Shown here in pieces: positions 1 through 9,030 of a stretch of DNA of 64,000 bases. The DNA is from Lachnospiraceae bacterium (lineage in GTDB: Bacteria; Bacillota; Clostridia; Lachnospirales; Lachnospiraceae): the NCBI GenBank assembly GCA_017463255.1, contig JAFTPP010000002.1, forward strand, positions 124,001 through 188,000. The letters run 5' to 3'. Under the pieces are notes generated by a model. That model was not told the DNA's origin and did not search any database. It was given only the letters and a program-made list of their open reading frames with translations. Positions within the stretch are counted from its first letter, which is position 1. Each line of letters opens with the position of its first letter. Made by a program: the position numbers and the translations under genes.

Positions 1-688
1 AATGATCTTTACTAAATTTTTTAATAATCGCCTGTTCTAAATCATCCAAATGAGCTTTCTTAGAAAAAGGACTCTTCATTCGTACCTCATTGTCCCCTAA
101 GGTGTCTTTTAAAAACTGCTCATAGGTTCCTTCCACAGTACCTTCCACAATATAGACCTGCTCATTTTCATACTCTAGCTTTACCCTGAAATTCTCAAGG
201 GTACTGCTTAATTCCATGGCTTTTTGACTCATAGCCAGAAATTCGTCCGATAAGGTATATTCCCTTAATAATTCTGTAAGAGCCTTAAGCCCTTCGGATT
301 CTAAGGCGCATTCACTTAAGCCTTCATATAATTTGGTGAAAGCTTTACAATAAAAGGCCACCTCAAGCATATGCCAGACTTCTTTTTGGCGTAAAAGAAT
401 GACCTCTGTTTTTGCCGTAAGAGCTTCCTTACACTTTTCTAGCCTTTCCACAAATTCTGTAAGAACCTGATGGACCTGTGGTTTTTTTACATCCCCGTAT
501 ACAGCCCTTCTGTAGTCCTCACATTCCTTACCATTCGGCAAATAATAGTAATACTTTTTCACCGGCATCAGACTTAAATCCTGTATCTCATTGATAATCT
601 GATCTAAGTTTAAATCAATTAAAAACTCCGGTATTCCCCACTCATACTGTGGTACCTTTTTGTTGTCTAAAATACTGATAAATCCCAT
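1..688 (-). CDS. Partial protein of uncertain identity (C-terminus beyond window)
   Basis: A frame stays open from an ATG at 688 to the left edge (229 codons). The protein begins MGFISILDNKKVPQYEWGIP and then is mostly charged helix. I do not recognise a catalytic motif in the visible part. In Clostridia, proteins with a similar helical N-terminus can precede a MutS-type ATPase domain, but no Walker motif lies inside the window, so that is only a guess. The gene is transcribed away from the S8 peptidase gene, with about 97 bases between them. Confidence 0.6.
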   Translation of the reverse strand, partial: MGFISILDNKKVPQYEWGIPEFLIDLNLDQIINEIQDLSLMPVKKYYYYLPNGKECEDYRRAVYGDVKKPQVHQVLTEFVERLEKCKEALTAKTEVILLRQKEVWHMLEVAFYCKAFTKLYEGLSECALESEGLKALTELLREYTLSDEFLAMSQKAMELSSTLENFRVKLEYENEQVYIVEGTVEGTYEQFLKDTLGDNEVRMKSPFSKKAHLDDLEQAIIKKFSKDH

Positions 689-785
689 ATACCCCTACTT
701 ATTCCGCCCCCGCGGATACTCCCATTTATTTCACGTGTCATTATAGCACAATTGTAGCAAGATTTATATGGGAATATGGTGCGAA

Positions 786-2624
786 TTATCGCATGGCCAA
801 GCTATTTTCCACACATAGCGCACCCCAGCCCGTAAGGGGATTTGGTGTGGCACTTTCACCTCCGATTCCCCGAAGCCGTCTTGCCCCTTTAATCAGATAT
901 GCCTTTAACTTCTCTCCGTATAAATATGGGTCATTACCACGCACAATTCCCCACTCCATTAATAAAGCTGCTGCTCCTGTAACAAAAGGGGTTGCATAAC
1001 TGGTGCCGCTTGCAAGATATGAGCCACCTTCCGGTCTTAACACCTCAATATCCACCCCCGGGGCTACCAAGTCCGGTTTAGCACGATACAATACCCCTGT
1101 CTGACCATAGTCAGCCACATATCCCCTTCCGGAAAAATCAGCATAGCTTTGGGTTGTCACATCATACGCCCCTACGGTTATGACTTTTGCAGCGGTGGAA
1201 GGTATGGTTAATGTTACATCCGGGGTGGGGCTATAAAACCAAGTTCCCGTTCCCCTTATTGACTGAGATGGTAAATAGAAATCATATTCTCCCGTCACAA
1301 CTCTTACAGGGTCAATCTCAAAGGTCCACACGCCACTGGTAAGATATACGCCGCTTGGAAGGAAGTCGATGAAGATTTCCTGATTCACACTGTAGGGTGT
1401 AGGAAGGCCAAAATAAATGAGTAAGTCGGTGCCCTCCAGGTTGACCCGATTGGTCGTAGTATATTCTAAGGGCAACAGATACCGCTCGCCTCCCGGCGAC
1501 ACAATGGTGATACGATATTCATCTGCAAAATTCTTCCATAACTGCAGATTTAATCCGGTCTCATACCTGTCTATGGCAAGCTCTACCCTTGTGACTTCCC
1601 CTGCCGTTACCCTTCCTGACACATGCCCCCCACCGCTTCCTTCATTACCGCTACCTACACAAATCACGTTCTTACCGATTTCTGCAATATTGTCAATGTA
1701 GCGTTCCAAAAGAGAACTCCCCTCATGGGAACCGTAGGTATTCCCAAAGCTTAGATTAATGGCTATGGGCTGATTGCGAAGTGTTGCTACATCTACCACA
1801 TACTTTAAGGCACGCATCAATTCCGTGGTTCTTGGAAAAGACCGGGGATTGGGGTTACCAAGCTTTACGATAACAAGGTCGCTTTCCGAGGCAACGCCTG
1901 CGTAGGCGGCGGTCGGCGCAGGGGCTAGGGAAGTTTGTGTCGGACTTGGGGCGGCAGGGTTCTGTACAGGTGTAGTTGCAGCCGCATTAGCCCCTGCGAT
2001 TCCTGCCACCGCAGTTCCGTGTCCACTGTAATCTGTGCTTCCTACCAGTTCTAAAGCCCGGGCTCTGGTTTGGCTTTGTAATGCAGTATTTAGCTGCGTG
2101 GCATCAAACTCCACTCCAATTCCAAAACCTTCCGGCGAATTCCACCCCTTTGCCTCATCAGGCGTAAGGGTCTGATCCCATAGCTTAACAATCCTTGTGT
2201 TTCCTGAGGGAGTTCTAAAATGGGGACTTAGATAATCAATGCCTGAGTCAATCACTCCAATTAAGACACCTTTTCCAGTAAGGTATGGCTCTCGCCTTGT
2301 TACCTGTAAAATACAGGCATCCTGCTTTGCTCTTTCATCTGCAAAAAATAACCGCTTTGGCATCTCAATATATTCCACTTCCTCTAAGTTGGAAAATGCT
2401 TCAATCAGGCTTTCCTTAATGGTTACAATGGCATAGCCTGCAATTAACTCTTCTATTTTTAACCCTTCCGTAGAAAAACGGGACAAATCACCGTTATGCT
2501 TAACAATGAGCTCCCAAGTCTGTTCTTCACTGTCATAACCAATATTTAAAATTCCCGACTTGACTCTTTCTTCTTCCCCTACCGAAAGACTTACGTTTAA
2601 TAGATTTTCTATTTTTTCACTCAT
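786..2624 (-). CDS. S8 family serine peptidase (subtilase, CspA/CspB-like)
   Basis: 612 aa. The subtilisin triad is complete: Asp126 in GVIDSGID, His202 in YSGHGTAVAG, and Ser542 in SGTSYATP. A long insert between His and Ser (about residues 340-490) is predicted beta-rich, as in the CspA-like S8 peptidases of gut clostridia. The family cleaves peptide bonds; Csp relatives act in spore germination, but many Lachnospiraceae paralogues have no known substrate. I see no signal peptide: the N-terminus is charged and resembles the Csp prodomain. An Ala/Pro/Thr-rich stretch near residues 212-240 is probably a flexible loop. The gene starts directly after a terminator hairpin that ends the GH25 transcript, so the two may be separate units or linked by read-through. 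The family call is firm and the substrate is unknown. Confidence 0.93.
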   Translation of the reverse strand: MSEKIENLLNVSLSVGEEERVKSGILNIGYDSEEQTWELIVKHNGDLSRFSTEGLKIEELIAGYAIVTIKESLIEAFSNLEEVEYIEMPKRLFFADERAKQDACILQVTRREPYLTGKGVLIGVIDSGIDYLSPHFRTPSGNTRIVKLWDQTLTPDEAKGWNSPEGFGIGVEFDATQLNTALQSQTRARALELVGSTDYSGHGTAVAGIAGANAAATTPVQNPAAPSPTQTSLAPAPTAAYAGVASESDLVIVKLGNPNPRSFPRTTELMRALKYVVDVATLRNQPIAINLSFGNTYGSHEGSSLLERYIDNIAEIGKNVICVGSGNEGSGGGHVSGRVTAGEVTRVELAIDRYETGLNLQLWKNFADEYRITIVSPGGERYLLPLEYTTTNRVNLEGTDLLIYFGLPTPYSVNQEIFIDFLPSGVYLTSGVWTFEIDPVRVVTGEYDFYLPSQSIRGTGTWFYSPTPDVTLTIPSTAAKVITVGAYDVTTQSYADFSGRGYVADYGQTGVLYRAKPDLVAPGVDIEVLRPEGGSYLASGTSYATPFVTGAAALLMEWGIVRGNDPYLYGEKLKAYLIKGARRLRGIGGESATPNPLTGWGALCVENSLAMR

Positions 2625-2625
2625 A

Positions 2626-2677
2626 CAAAAAACACCGCATTCCGGCTTTGTATTACTATATGCCGAAATACGGTGTT
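2626..2677 (-). terminator. Rho-independent terminator after the GH25 gene
   Basis: Two arms (2631-2646 and 2662-2677) pair almost perfectly. On the minus strand they are followed by a run of six T, ending two bases before the S8 peptidase ATG. The hairpin lies between the GH25 stop and the S8 start, so it either ends the GH25 message or attenuates S8 expression. Confidence 0.8.
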
Positions 2678-2693
2678 ACGTCTCATTCTATTT

Positions 2694-4103
2694 TTATTCC
2701 CACGGATAATCGCCGATAATCATATTTAAGTCTACTGCCGCATCAATTCCGTCCACTTTGCCGCTTTCAGAATACTGCCAGATGGTAAACTCATAAGGAT
2801 AATAAATGGGATAATTATAATATGCAAACCATGTCTTATATTCTCTTAATTGGGTCATATCAAGCATCATGAGGAAGGTCTTCATATTACCATAAACCAT
2901 GGCCTCATAGCCCGCCTCTGTAATGGCTTCACAGAAGGTCTTTGCGATGGTGGTTCTTTCTTCCTTAGTCAGGGCATTGGCTCTGGCATTGTCCCCATCC
3001 ACGTACTCAATATCCATAACCACCGGAAGCTTTAACTTATAATCTCCAAGGTTTTCAATGATAAAGTTGGCTTCTTCCAAAGCCTCTTCCTCGGTAATTG
3101 CCTGTGAGTAAAAATAAACACCCACATCAATTCCTGCATTGATGGCCCCTGTAATATTCTGATGGAAGTTAGCATCCAAATGAACCTCACCTGTGCCATA
3201 GCCACGAAGTCCGATTCTTATAATGGCAAATCTTACTCCGTCTGCTGCCACCTTATTCCAGTCAATGTTACCCTGGAATCTTGCAACGTCAATTCCCTTA
3301 TGGGAAATCAGATTGCCGTCGCCGTCCACATAATCCATGGTGCCGTTTTCATTCACCACATACTGCTCTGCTACCAGATTGTTCATAGGAAATGATTCAT
3401 CTATTGGAATAAAGTTATATCTGCCGTCTGCCGCAATAATCAATTCCTCAGGAAATACGTTACGAAGCATGGTAATAATGCTTTCATTTTCTACAGAATA
3501 CTTAATAGAAGCACGCATCTCTTCCATGGCTTCCAATACAGCCGCTTCACTTTCTGCCTTGGCATAAGCATCCATGTCATCTTGAGAGAACTTATCATCG
3601 CTTTCCATGACAGTGATGGTCTCTTTGGCCTCATCTACTTTGGTTTTTGTCCTTTCATTCTGGAAGTAAAAATAAACACATCCCATCAACGCAAGCACTG
3701 TGGTACTAAAGAAAAGAAAAATCCATGCAACGGACACGCCGTTCTTCTTGGCTTTTTTACCGGATTTGCCGGATTCCGTACCGGAAGGTGCGGATTGTTT
3801 CGTTGTTTCGTTAGATATAGTGTTTGGTATATTGCTCGTCAGATTGCCAGATGCGTTTGTAGTGCGATATGCTCCATTTGCGGCTGATTGTAACTCCTTG
3901 GCATTCTCTAATTCCATGCGCGCCAAAAAGTCTTCATCCTCTGCCTGATGCTTTGCATAAGTCTCTCTGTCAGCCTCAGAAATAAACTGGCTGGTCTCAG
4001 CTAACACGCTACTCTCTAAATCTTCTATTTTCATCTCATTTGCCGTATCGTCCATGAAGTCCTTCATGCTGATACTCTCAAGTCCCATTCCCTTTTTTTC
4101 CAT
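2694..4103 (-). CDS. Membrane-anchored GH25 family lysozyme (muramidase)
   Basis: 469 aa. Residues 1-123 are acidic and polar with a basic patch (KSGKKAKK), followed by one membrane helix at about 124-148 and an extracellular linker. A GH25 domain runs from about residue 268 (GIDVARFQGNIDW) to the end. The family catalytic acid pair is visible in VMDIEYVD, and the C-terminus carries the usual WQYS and DLN signatures. The enzyme should hydrolyse the N-acetylmuramic acid to N-acetylglucosamine bond of peptidoglycan outside the membrane, in wall remodelling. The type II topology with a long cytoplasmic N-terminus is less common than a signal peptide. It may allow intracellular control, which is inference. 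Confidence 0.92.
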   Translation of the reverse strand: MEKKGMGLESISMKDFMDDTANEMKIEDLESSVLAETSQFISEADRETYAKHQAEDEDFLARMELENAKELQSAANGAYRTTNASGNLTSNIPNTISNETTKQSAPSGTESGKSGKKAKKNGVSVAWIFLFFSTTVLALMGCVYFYFQNERTKTKVDEAKETITVMESDDKFSQDDMDAYAKAESEAAVLEAMEEMRASIKYSVENESIITMLRNVFPEELIIAADGRYNFIPIDESFPMNNLVAEQYVVNENGTMDYVDGDGNLISHKGIDVARFQGNIDWNKVAADGVRFAIIRIGLRGYGTGEVHLDANFHQNITGAINAGIDVGVYFYSQAITEEEALEEANFIIENLGDYKLKLPVVMDIEYVDGDNARANALTKEERTTIAKTFCEAITEAGYEAMVYGNMKTFLMMLDMTQLREYKTWFAYYNYPIYYPYEFTIWQYSESGKVDGIDAAVDLNMIIGDYPWE

Positions 4104-4247
4104 ATGTGATTCCCCTCGGCTTAAGCCTGTGTGTAAACTATTGTTTCCCTGTTCTTACATAAAACTTTGTATTGGTATTTTATCATAGATTGGGCATAGG
4201 GGGAACGGCAAATTTTGCTATTCTATGACAAATTTGTATAAAGTTAT

Positions 4248-4308
4248 GGGATGGGTGGTTGGGGGTGGTTGGTTAAGGGTTTTGGTTTTGGGTGCTTGTT
4301 TTAGGGGT
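4248..4308 (+). other. G-rich tract in the intergenic region
   Basis: The gap 4104-4322 contains a plus-strand stretch with at least five runs of three or more G separated by short T-rich loops, unlike the surrounding AT-rich DNA. It fits a G-quadruplex consensus. It lies just downstream of the phosphatase stop codon, so the transcribed strand there would be C-rich. Confidence 0.5.
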
Positions 4309-4322
4309 TCTGTATCATACGT

Positions 4323-4787
4323 TTATAGTTTGTTATTTTTTCTAAGGTATTGAAGGAACCCTTCTAAGCCCTCTACTACGTCATCATATGTCTCATCAAA
4401 ATTACCGGTATACCACGGATCTGCAATGTCCCTGCCGGAGCCTGCAAAAGAAAGAAGCTTAAACACCTTTCCTTCCGGGTCTCCGTTTAGCATCCTGTCA
4501 AGGTTACGCATGTTCCAAGTATCCATGCCGATGATGTAATCAAAATCAGCGTAATCATTCCATGTAATCTGTCTGGCCCTGTGAGGTAATACGGGAATCC
4601 CAACCTGACGCAGTTTTTGTACTGTGCCGTAATGCGGTGGATTTCCGAGTTCTTCCCTGCTGGTGGCCATGGAATCTATGTAAAAAAGGTCTGCAAGACC
4701 TAAGTTATTCACCATGTGTTGAAATACGAATTGTGCCATGGTGGAACGGCAGATATTGCCGTGGCAGATGAAAAGTACTTTTATCAT
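4323..4787 (-). CDS. Low-molecular-weight protein-tyrosine phosphatase
   Basis: 154 aa from the ATG at 4787. The P-loop CHGNICRS follows directly after the first strand (MIKVLFI), giving the C(x5)R signature, and the general-acid loop DPW is present near residue 126 (ADPWYTG). It should dephosphorylate phosphotyrosine proteins in the cytoplasm. The frame is open about 46 codons upstream. I chose 4787 because an AAGGAGA lies 9 bases before it, and the upstream stretch does not resemble the family. The first 30 bases of this gene recur at 18655-18684 with one mismatch, so the present upstream region was probably brought in by an inserted element. Confidence 0.92.
   Translation of the reverse strand: MIKVLFICHGNICRSTMAQFVFQHMVNNLGLADLFYIDSMATSREELGNPPHYGTVQKLRQVGIPVLPHRARQITWNDYADFDYIIGMDTWNMRNLDRMLNGDPEGKVFKLLSFAGSGRDIADPWYTGNFDETYDDVVEGLEGFLQYLRKNNKL
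4757..4786. repeat. Left direct repeat (att-like) within the LMW-PTP 5' end
   Basis: This 30-bp segment encodes the first residues of the phosphatase and matches 18655-18684 in the same orientation with a single mismatch (4776 versus 18674). The right copy has its own ribosome binding site and a GTG start but loses the phosphatase frame right after the CHG codons. This is the pattern expected when an element integrates into a gene 5' end and supplies a new start. Confidence 0.6.
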
Positions 4788-4936
4788 AGTAATCATTCTC
4801 CTTGTTTTGCGAAGCAAAATCCGAACCCATTGGTAAGGAGAGAATTTTTGCTCACGAATTGCCCGGAAATGCCCAGTTTTGCGGGATATTCCGGGGTTAT
4901 GATTAAATTGTTGTTTGCTTGTCAACTAGATAATAT

Positions 4937-4967
4937 AATAGAAAGTTCCATTTTCGAACTTTCTATT
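4937..4967. repeat. 12-bp perfect inverted repeat upstream of the phosphatase
   Basis: Arms 4937-4948 and 4956-4967 are perfectly complementary around a 7-base loop. It lies between the stop of the 5048 gene and the phosphatase start. A T-rich run follows on the minus strand, so it may be a weak terminator of the preceding operon or a protein-binding site. Confidence 0.5.
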
Positions 4968-5047
4968 ATCATGAATTATAGCATAATTTAGCAAGTTGTG
5001 AATAGGTGTTAGTAGTGGAAATGGTAGTAAAACGGGAAGGCTTACTA

Positions 5048-5704
5048 CTAAGGGTTTTCAATAATATAGTTTCTCTGCTTTTCCAAAAAGCACATAATCG
5101 CTTGACCATCAACTCCACTATTATACATATTCCAATATTTTGCCAACATATCGTAAGCCAACATTGCTTCTGCGTACAATGGTTTAGCGATTTCAATCAT
5201 GTTCAAAACATTTTCATTTTCATTCTCAAAATTACTTAAACCTAAATATTCATCCACTTTTAATAACACTATCCTAAAATGGACGTACTCTTCCTTCATT
5301 TTGCTATAAGAGTATTTTCGACGCTCGTCAATATTACTTGCAGAATCTAAATCAATCTCATAAATATTTTCATAAAATGTAGAAGATTTCTTAATCCTTC
5401 TATCCGCAGGTATTCTTGATACCATTTTTGAATAATCATAAGAAAGCATAAAGTTTACATCTTCAGATATTTCAGTAAGAATATTTTCCTTGGTTTGTGC
5501 AACTTGCAAACATTCCCAATTCAGTTGGTCATTGCTTCCAACGAGGAACCACACCCTTTTTTGCTCAATTGAAAGTTTTTTAATTTTATATAGTACACAT
5601 TGGTAATCATCATTCGAATCAAATTCCAAGATAATTTCAAAATAATCTTTCAATTCATCATATGTTTTTTTACTCACTCTTGAATATCTACTATAAACCA
5701 TCAT
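5048..5704 (-). CDS. Hypothetical protein, partner of the HEPN-domain gene
   Basis: 218 aa from the ATG at 5704, which follows a GGTGGTG motif. I do not recognise the family. The protein is soluble, rich in Glu, Lys and Tyr, with a beta-rich first half and helices in the C-terminal half. No signal peptide or TM segment is visible. It starts 16 bases after the stop of the HEPN gene (4 bases if an earlier GTG is used), so the two are very likely co-transcribed and may act as a pair. By analogy with other HEPN loci it could be an antitoxin or sensor, but the sequence alone does not show this. Confidence 0.65.
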   Translation of the reverse strand: MMVYSRYSRVSKKTYDELKDYFEIILEFDSNDDYQCVLYKIKKLSIEQKRVWFLVGSNDQLNWECLQVAQTKENILTEISEDVNFMLSYDYSKMVSRIPADRRIKKSSTFYENIYEIDLDSASNIDERRKYSYSKMKEEYVHFRIVLLKVDEYLGLSNFENENENVLNMIEIAKPLYAEAMLAYDMLAKYWNMYNSGVDGQAIMCFLEKQRNYIIENP

Positions 5705-5720
5705 TTTCACCACCACAATT

Positions 5721-7085
5721 TTATACTGTCAGTAACTCTACCTTATTCAAAAACGCTTCAGTACGACTAATACAATCAAGAGCATCTGCCTGCTTAAAAA
5801 CATATAAGGAATAATCGCATTTCATTCGTTCATTAAGTACAAATGTAAAATCAGTAACATCATCTGCAGACAATACTCCATTGCTCACTAAATCATTCAT
5901 GGCATGTTCTAACGATTTGTGTGTTTCTGTTTCCTTTAATTCATTTTCTTTCCACTGTGCTAACAAACCTTTAAATTCCAATAAACTCTTAAGCGCATCC
6001 ATCATAGCGTAATAACATCGATTTGCACAATCTACATATAGACCACTTTTCTCAAGTGTTTTTGCGGCCTCAAGAGTATTTTTTGCCTTGTCACGAAGCA
6101 TAACAAAATTTACAGCTGGTTTAATAAGGCTCTGTTCAAGCGGAGCATCACTCGCAGAAATATTTGTATGAAACACCCCCGCACTAACAATTAATTGATT
6201 TTTTAGCATCATCTTATCATCCAAATCGATATCTGGATTGTCTAAAACTGCTCTAAGAATATCTATAAGGTCCGTTTTGCTCATTCCCCGTAAATTATGA
6301 AAACTGTCATATAATGGAACATATTCTATTTGCGTTTTATCTTCAAGACTCGTCCAAATACCGAATATGAGTGATACACGCTTATAATATTCGTCTTCAA
6401 AATATCTTTCAAAACTTGAATATTGACTCTTTCTATCTCCGCAATAATATCCAACAAGCGTATACATATAAGCCACTCTTAAAGCATTGCTCAGTTTTTG
6501 CTCTGCTTCATCCGAAGAAAATTTCCAAGCACCCAAATAAATTTTTAGTTCCTCTTTATTCATTGCATTGGCATTTTTTCTCTCAAAAAAATTTGCAAAT
6601 TCAAAAAGACTTATCACTGTCATAGCTGATTCTCGCAAGATATCTAATATAATCCCTTCCCACGCTTCAGCCCGGAGTGTTTCCTTTGCATCTTCTATTA
6701 TATTTACTCTACGCTTTCCATTTTCAGTTGTCTCCATACAAAGTCCAAATGGTGCAAGAATGTCTCCATTCAAATTGGCTGATGTCCAATTTCTTGTAGT
6801 TGGTGTCATAATTAAAGATATCAAATCATAATATTCTGCATCTGTGAACTTAACACCATACGCATACTTTTCGAGCAATTCCATTTCTTTAGTATTCTTT
6901 TCATTAGCCGCACTTTGTAAATATATGAGGTATGCATCCCTCGGTAAATTAAGTGCTATTTCCGGCTCAAAGTCCTGTTGTATTTTAAACCCATCTTTAG
7001 TTGCATCCTCTTTTTTTCCGAGATAAATTGACATTACACTAGGATATATTGCAGCATTTATTTCTATCTTCTTTTTATCAGCCAT
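5721..7085 (-). CDS. HEPN-domain protein (UPF0332-like C-terminus)
   Basis: 454 aa with a GGAGG seven bases before the ATG. The first 320 residues are helical and unrecognised. Residues about 340-450 look like a HEPN domain: an Ala-rich helix, the motif ANRCYYAMMDALKSLL, a conserved-type His (THKSLEHA), and a final helix with ERMKCDYS. The last matches the R-x-x-x-D-Y pattern of the UPF0332/HEPN group rather than the strict R-x4-H RNase motif. HEPN proteins are common in toxin-antitoxin and abortive-infection loci, either as ribonucleases or as scaffolds. The gene forms an operon with the 5048 gene inside a mobile element, which supports a defence or stabilisation role. The RNase activity is uncertain because the classic motif is not intact. 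Confidence 0.72.
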   Translation of the reverse strand: MADKKKIEINAAIYPSVMSIYLGKKEDATKDGFKIQQDFEPEIALNLPRDAYLIYLQSAANEKNTKEMELLEKYAYGVKFTDAEYYDLISLIMTPTTRNWTSANLNGDILAPFGLCMETTENGKRRVNIIEDAKETLRAEAWEGIILDILRESAMTVISLFEFANFFERKNANAMNKEELKIYLGAWKFSSDEAEQKLSNALRVAYMYTLVGYYCGDRKSQYSSFERYFEDEYYKRVSLIFGIWTSLEDKTQIEYVPLYDSFHNLRGMSKTDLIDILRAVLDNPDIDLDDKMMLKNQLIVSAGVFHTNISASDAPLEQSLIKPAVNFVMLRDKAKNTLEAAKTLEKSGLYVDCANRCYYAMMDALKSLLEFKGLLAQWKENELKETETHKSLEHAMNDLVSNGVLSADDVTDFTFVLNERMKCDYSLYVFKQADALDCISRTEAFLNKVELLTV

Positions 7086-7119
7086 ACATGAACCTCCAAT
7101 ACATACTTGTTCAAGTCAC

Positions 7120-7125
7120 ATTATA
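7120..7125 (-). promoter_or_regulatory. Candidate -10 box for the HEPN operon
   Basis: A consensus TATAAT on the minus strand lies about 35 bases upstream of the HEPN gene start. The -35 region at the right distance is poor, so this is a tentative promoter. Confidence 0.35.
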
Positions 7126-7149
7126 TCAAACAGGCTCTTCCTTTACCAT

Positions 7150-7178
7150 AAAAAAACGCCCCAGTATAACCGGAGCGT
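7150..7178 (-). terminator. Terminator after the integrase remnant
   Basis: The stem at 7156-7178 is followed on the minus strand by six T. The hairpin is nearly identical to the one after the longer integrase gene at 9296-9323, which shows that the two integrase 3' ends are homologous. Confidence 0.8.
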
Positions 7179-7201
7179 CTCTGCCGTGTAGAAATACTAC
7201 T

Positions 7202-7290
7202 CTACTTTATTAATTTTCTGCAATACCGCTTGGCATCATTTTTCTTCTCAATCTCTGCTTGTCCTTTCTGACTCTTTGTTTCTTTTAAAG
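7202..7290 (-). pseudogene. Integrase 3'-end remnant
   Basis: The minus strand reads QAEIEKKNDAK and then diverges to a premature end. The same stretch of the integrase at 9339-10208 reads QAEIEKKNDAKAVSQKMFKVV. One A is missing here, which shifts the frame. Similarity covers about 130 bases, including the following terminator. This marks the end of an earlier insertion whose integrase was lost. Confidence 0.7.
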
Positions 7291-8124
7291 TCATTTGCCA
7301 CTGACTACGCCCTCTAATTCTTCAGAAGTTGCATAATGTGGCAATAATGACCGGAATCTGTCTGACTTCATTAATTCATCAATCATTCGACTATGAGATT
7401 CTTGCGCCGCATACTTAGCCGCATTTATCTCTCGCGTATGCATATCTGGTTGCATCATATCTATACAGGCTGCATCGTCTAATCTTTTAACTAATTCCCA
7501 TAGATATTCGCTAGGAATTACTCCTTTTACTTCTATTGCATCCTCGGCATCCTGCCAAAGTGTAAACACAGCATCTCTATGCTTCTCAGGTATTTCATCC
7601 AATGCCTTTTGAAAATTATTTTTGGGATTATGATTGCGATTTATTGCCTCAGCCAATTCACAAATGCTTTTTAAATACTCAACCAATGTATTGTTGGTAA
7701 GAATCCCTTCCAATGCAGCGGTGCTTTGTGGATCTGGATATTTATAAAATGGTGGAATAGCTTTTCCTGATGTAATACCCTTAATCGCACTTATTGAGTT
7801 TGATGATAATCCAACATAATTCGTAGCACGCTCCATTTCAAATGATTCAAAATCTGTTTCACCTATTAGATATCCTACTGAGACTCCTAGTATTTCAGCA
7901 ATATTACGCATTGTTTCAAACTTTGGAAAGTGACGTTTCTTTTTTGTTCGTCCATCAATCTCCCCAATATGCATCCAATTGCTAACGTCCGCCTGGCTTC
8001 CTGTCTTGAATTTTGCTTTATAGAGTTCTATAAACTTTCGTTGTGAAAAATTGCGAGCACGCATTGTCTGCTCAAATCTTTCATTCCATATTTGTTCCCT
8101 CGTCTTTTTGATATTATTCAACAC
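7291..8124 (-). CDS. XRE-family helix-turn-helix transcriptional regulator
   Basis: 277 aa from a GTG at 8124, placed six bases after GGGAGG (a TTG three bases further is also possible). An HTH region occupies about residues 15-80 (FSQRKFIELY, then NIAEILGVSVGYLIGE). The C-terminal 190 residues are helical and unrecognised, similar in layout to mobile-element regulators of Lachnospiraceae. It diverges from the PIN-TM gene across 186 bases, so it is a good candidate to regulate that gene and itself. The 3' end abuts the integrase remnant. Confidence 0.85.
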   Translation of the reverse strand: MLNNIKKTREQIWNERFEQTMRARNFSQRKFIELYKAKFKTGSQADVSNWMHIGEIDGRTKKKRHFPKFETMRNIAEILGVSVGYLIGETDFESFEMERATNYVGLSSNSISAIKGITSGKAIPPFYKYPDPQSTAALEGILTNNTLVEYLKSICELAEAINRNHNPKNNFQKALDEIPEKHRDAVFTLWQDAEDAIEVKGVIPSEYLWELVKRLDDAACIDMMQPDMHTREINAAKYAAQESHSRMIDELMKSDRFRSLLPHYATSEELEGVVSGK

Positions 8125-8310
8125 ATCGCGCCTCCCATTTCTTAATTGCAAATATAGGTTTTAGATATGTTAATACACATTGATTTCCTTGAATTTAACA
8201 CTTAAAATAATTATTGTCAACAGAAACCATTTAGAACATGCTTTATTCCAAATTAGCTATCCGGAAGCTAGCTTGGGAAAACACACATTAGCTAAAAAGG
8301 AGTTTATAAC

Positions 8311-9018
8311 ATGAATAATACCGAATACATTGAAAAAATAATTGTCTCTGTCGATCGCATTCTAGTGGATACATCTACTTTAATGACTAACGGATTTCAG
8401 CAGTTTATATCTAGCAACAAGCATAGTCTCATCTTAGAGCAAAAAAAGATTATTATTCCCAAAGCTGTATATACCGAGCTCGCAAGACATATAGGATCAG
8501 ATAATCCCGAAAAGAATGAACGTGCCATGGCCGCAGTAGAATTAATGTCTTTGAATAAAGATGTTTTCCAAATTGAAAACGTTCCACTTTCCGAAGATGA
8601 AATTGCCCATGCGTTCGCCGATGCGCAATTATTATCGGAACTCACACTTCATAAATCCGAATATAATCAGTTACTAATAACCAACGACCGCAAACTTAGT
8701 TGTGATGCATTTGACTTAAATCAACAACAATCTTGTAAAGGACGAAAAGTTCTCGTATGTTACATCAACTGGTATGGTGAAATGCAGTGTTGCGAATGCG
8801 CTCGCCATTCAACAGATACACCAGAAGAAACAACTCTTCCGACTCTTGAAGATATTACTTGTCCAAATACCTCTGAAGTCTTTAACGACAATTCTTCGTA
8901 TATTGATGGATCTTGGAATTTCGACTGGAAATCAAGTGTTATCACTTTATGTGGCATAGGCGCTTTATATGCCTTATGCAAAAATTACCATTTTCTTACA
9001 AAATATGTGAAACACTAA
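8311..9018 (+). CDS. PIN-like domain protein with C-terminal membrane helix
   Basis: 235 aa, start preceded by AAAGGAG. Residues 10-150 resemble a PIN-type nuclease fold: ILVDTSTLM (first acidic strand), YTELARH (conserved Glu), FADAQLL (central acidic residue) and LLITNDRKL (fourth strand with Asp). These are the four acidic positions expected for Mg-dependent RNase activity. A Cys-rich patch (QCCECARH) follows, then an acidic linker and one hydrophobic helix at about 208-226. The product should therefore be tethered to the membrane with the PIN domain in the cytoplasm. Twelve bases separate it from a small TM gene. It faces the XRE gene and sits between integrase remnants, which suggests a toxin or defence effector. 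That role is inference; the PIN call rests on motif spacing only. Confidence 0.62.
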   Translation: MNNTEYIEKIIVSVDRILVDTSTLMTNGFQQFISSNKHSLILEQKKIIIPKAVYTELARHIGSDNPEKNERAMAAVELMSLNKDVFQIENVPLSEDEIAHAFADAQLLSELTLHKSEYNQLLITNDRKLSCDAFDLNQQQSCKGRKVLVCYINWYGEMQCCECARHSTDTPEETTLPTLEDITCPNTSEVFNDNSSYIDGSWNFDWKSSVITLCGIGALYALCKNYHFLTKYVKH

Positions 9019-9030
9019 GGAGGTTTAATT

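Noticed and set aside
24-39. 16-base identity between about 24-39 and about 21613-21628
   Set aside because: One 16-mer shared within 64 kb is expected by chance in AT-rich DNA, and the flanks do not match.
4788-4925. N-terminal extension of the phosphatase frame
   Set aside because: The extra residues do not resemble the family, and a proper ribosome binding site precedes the ATG at 4787.
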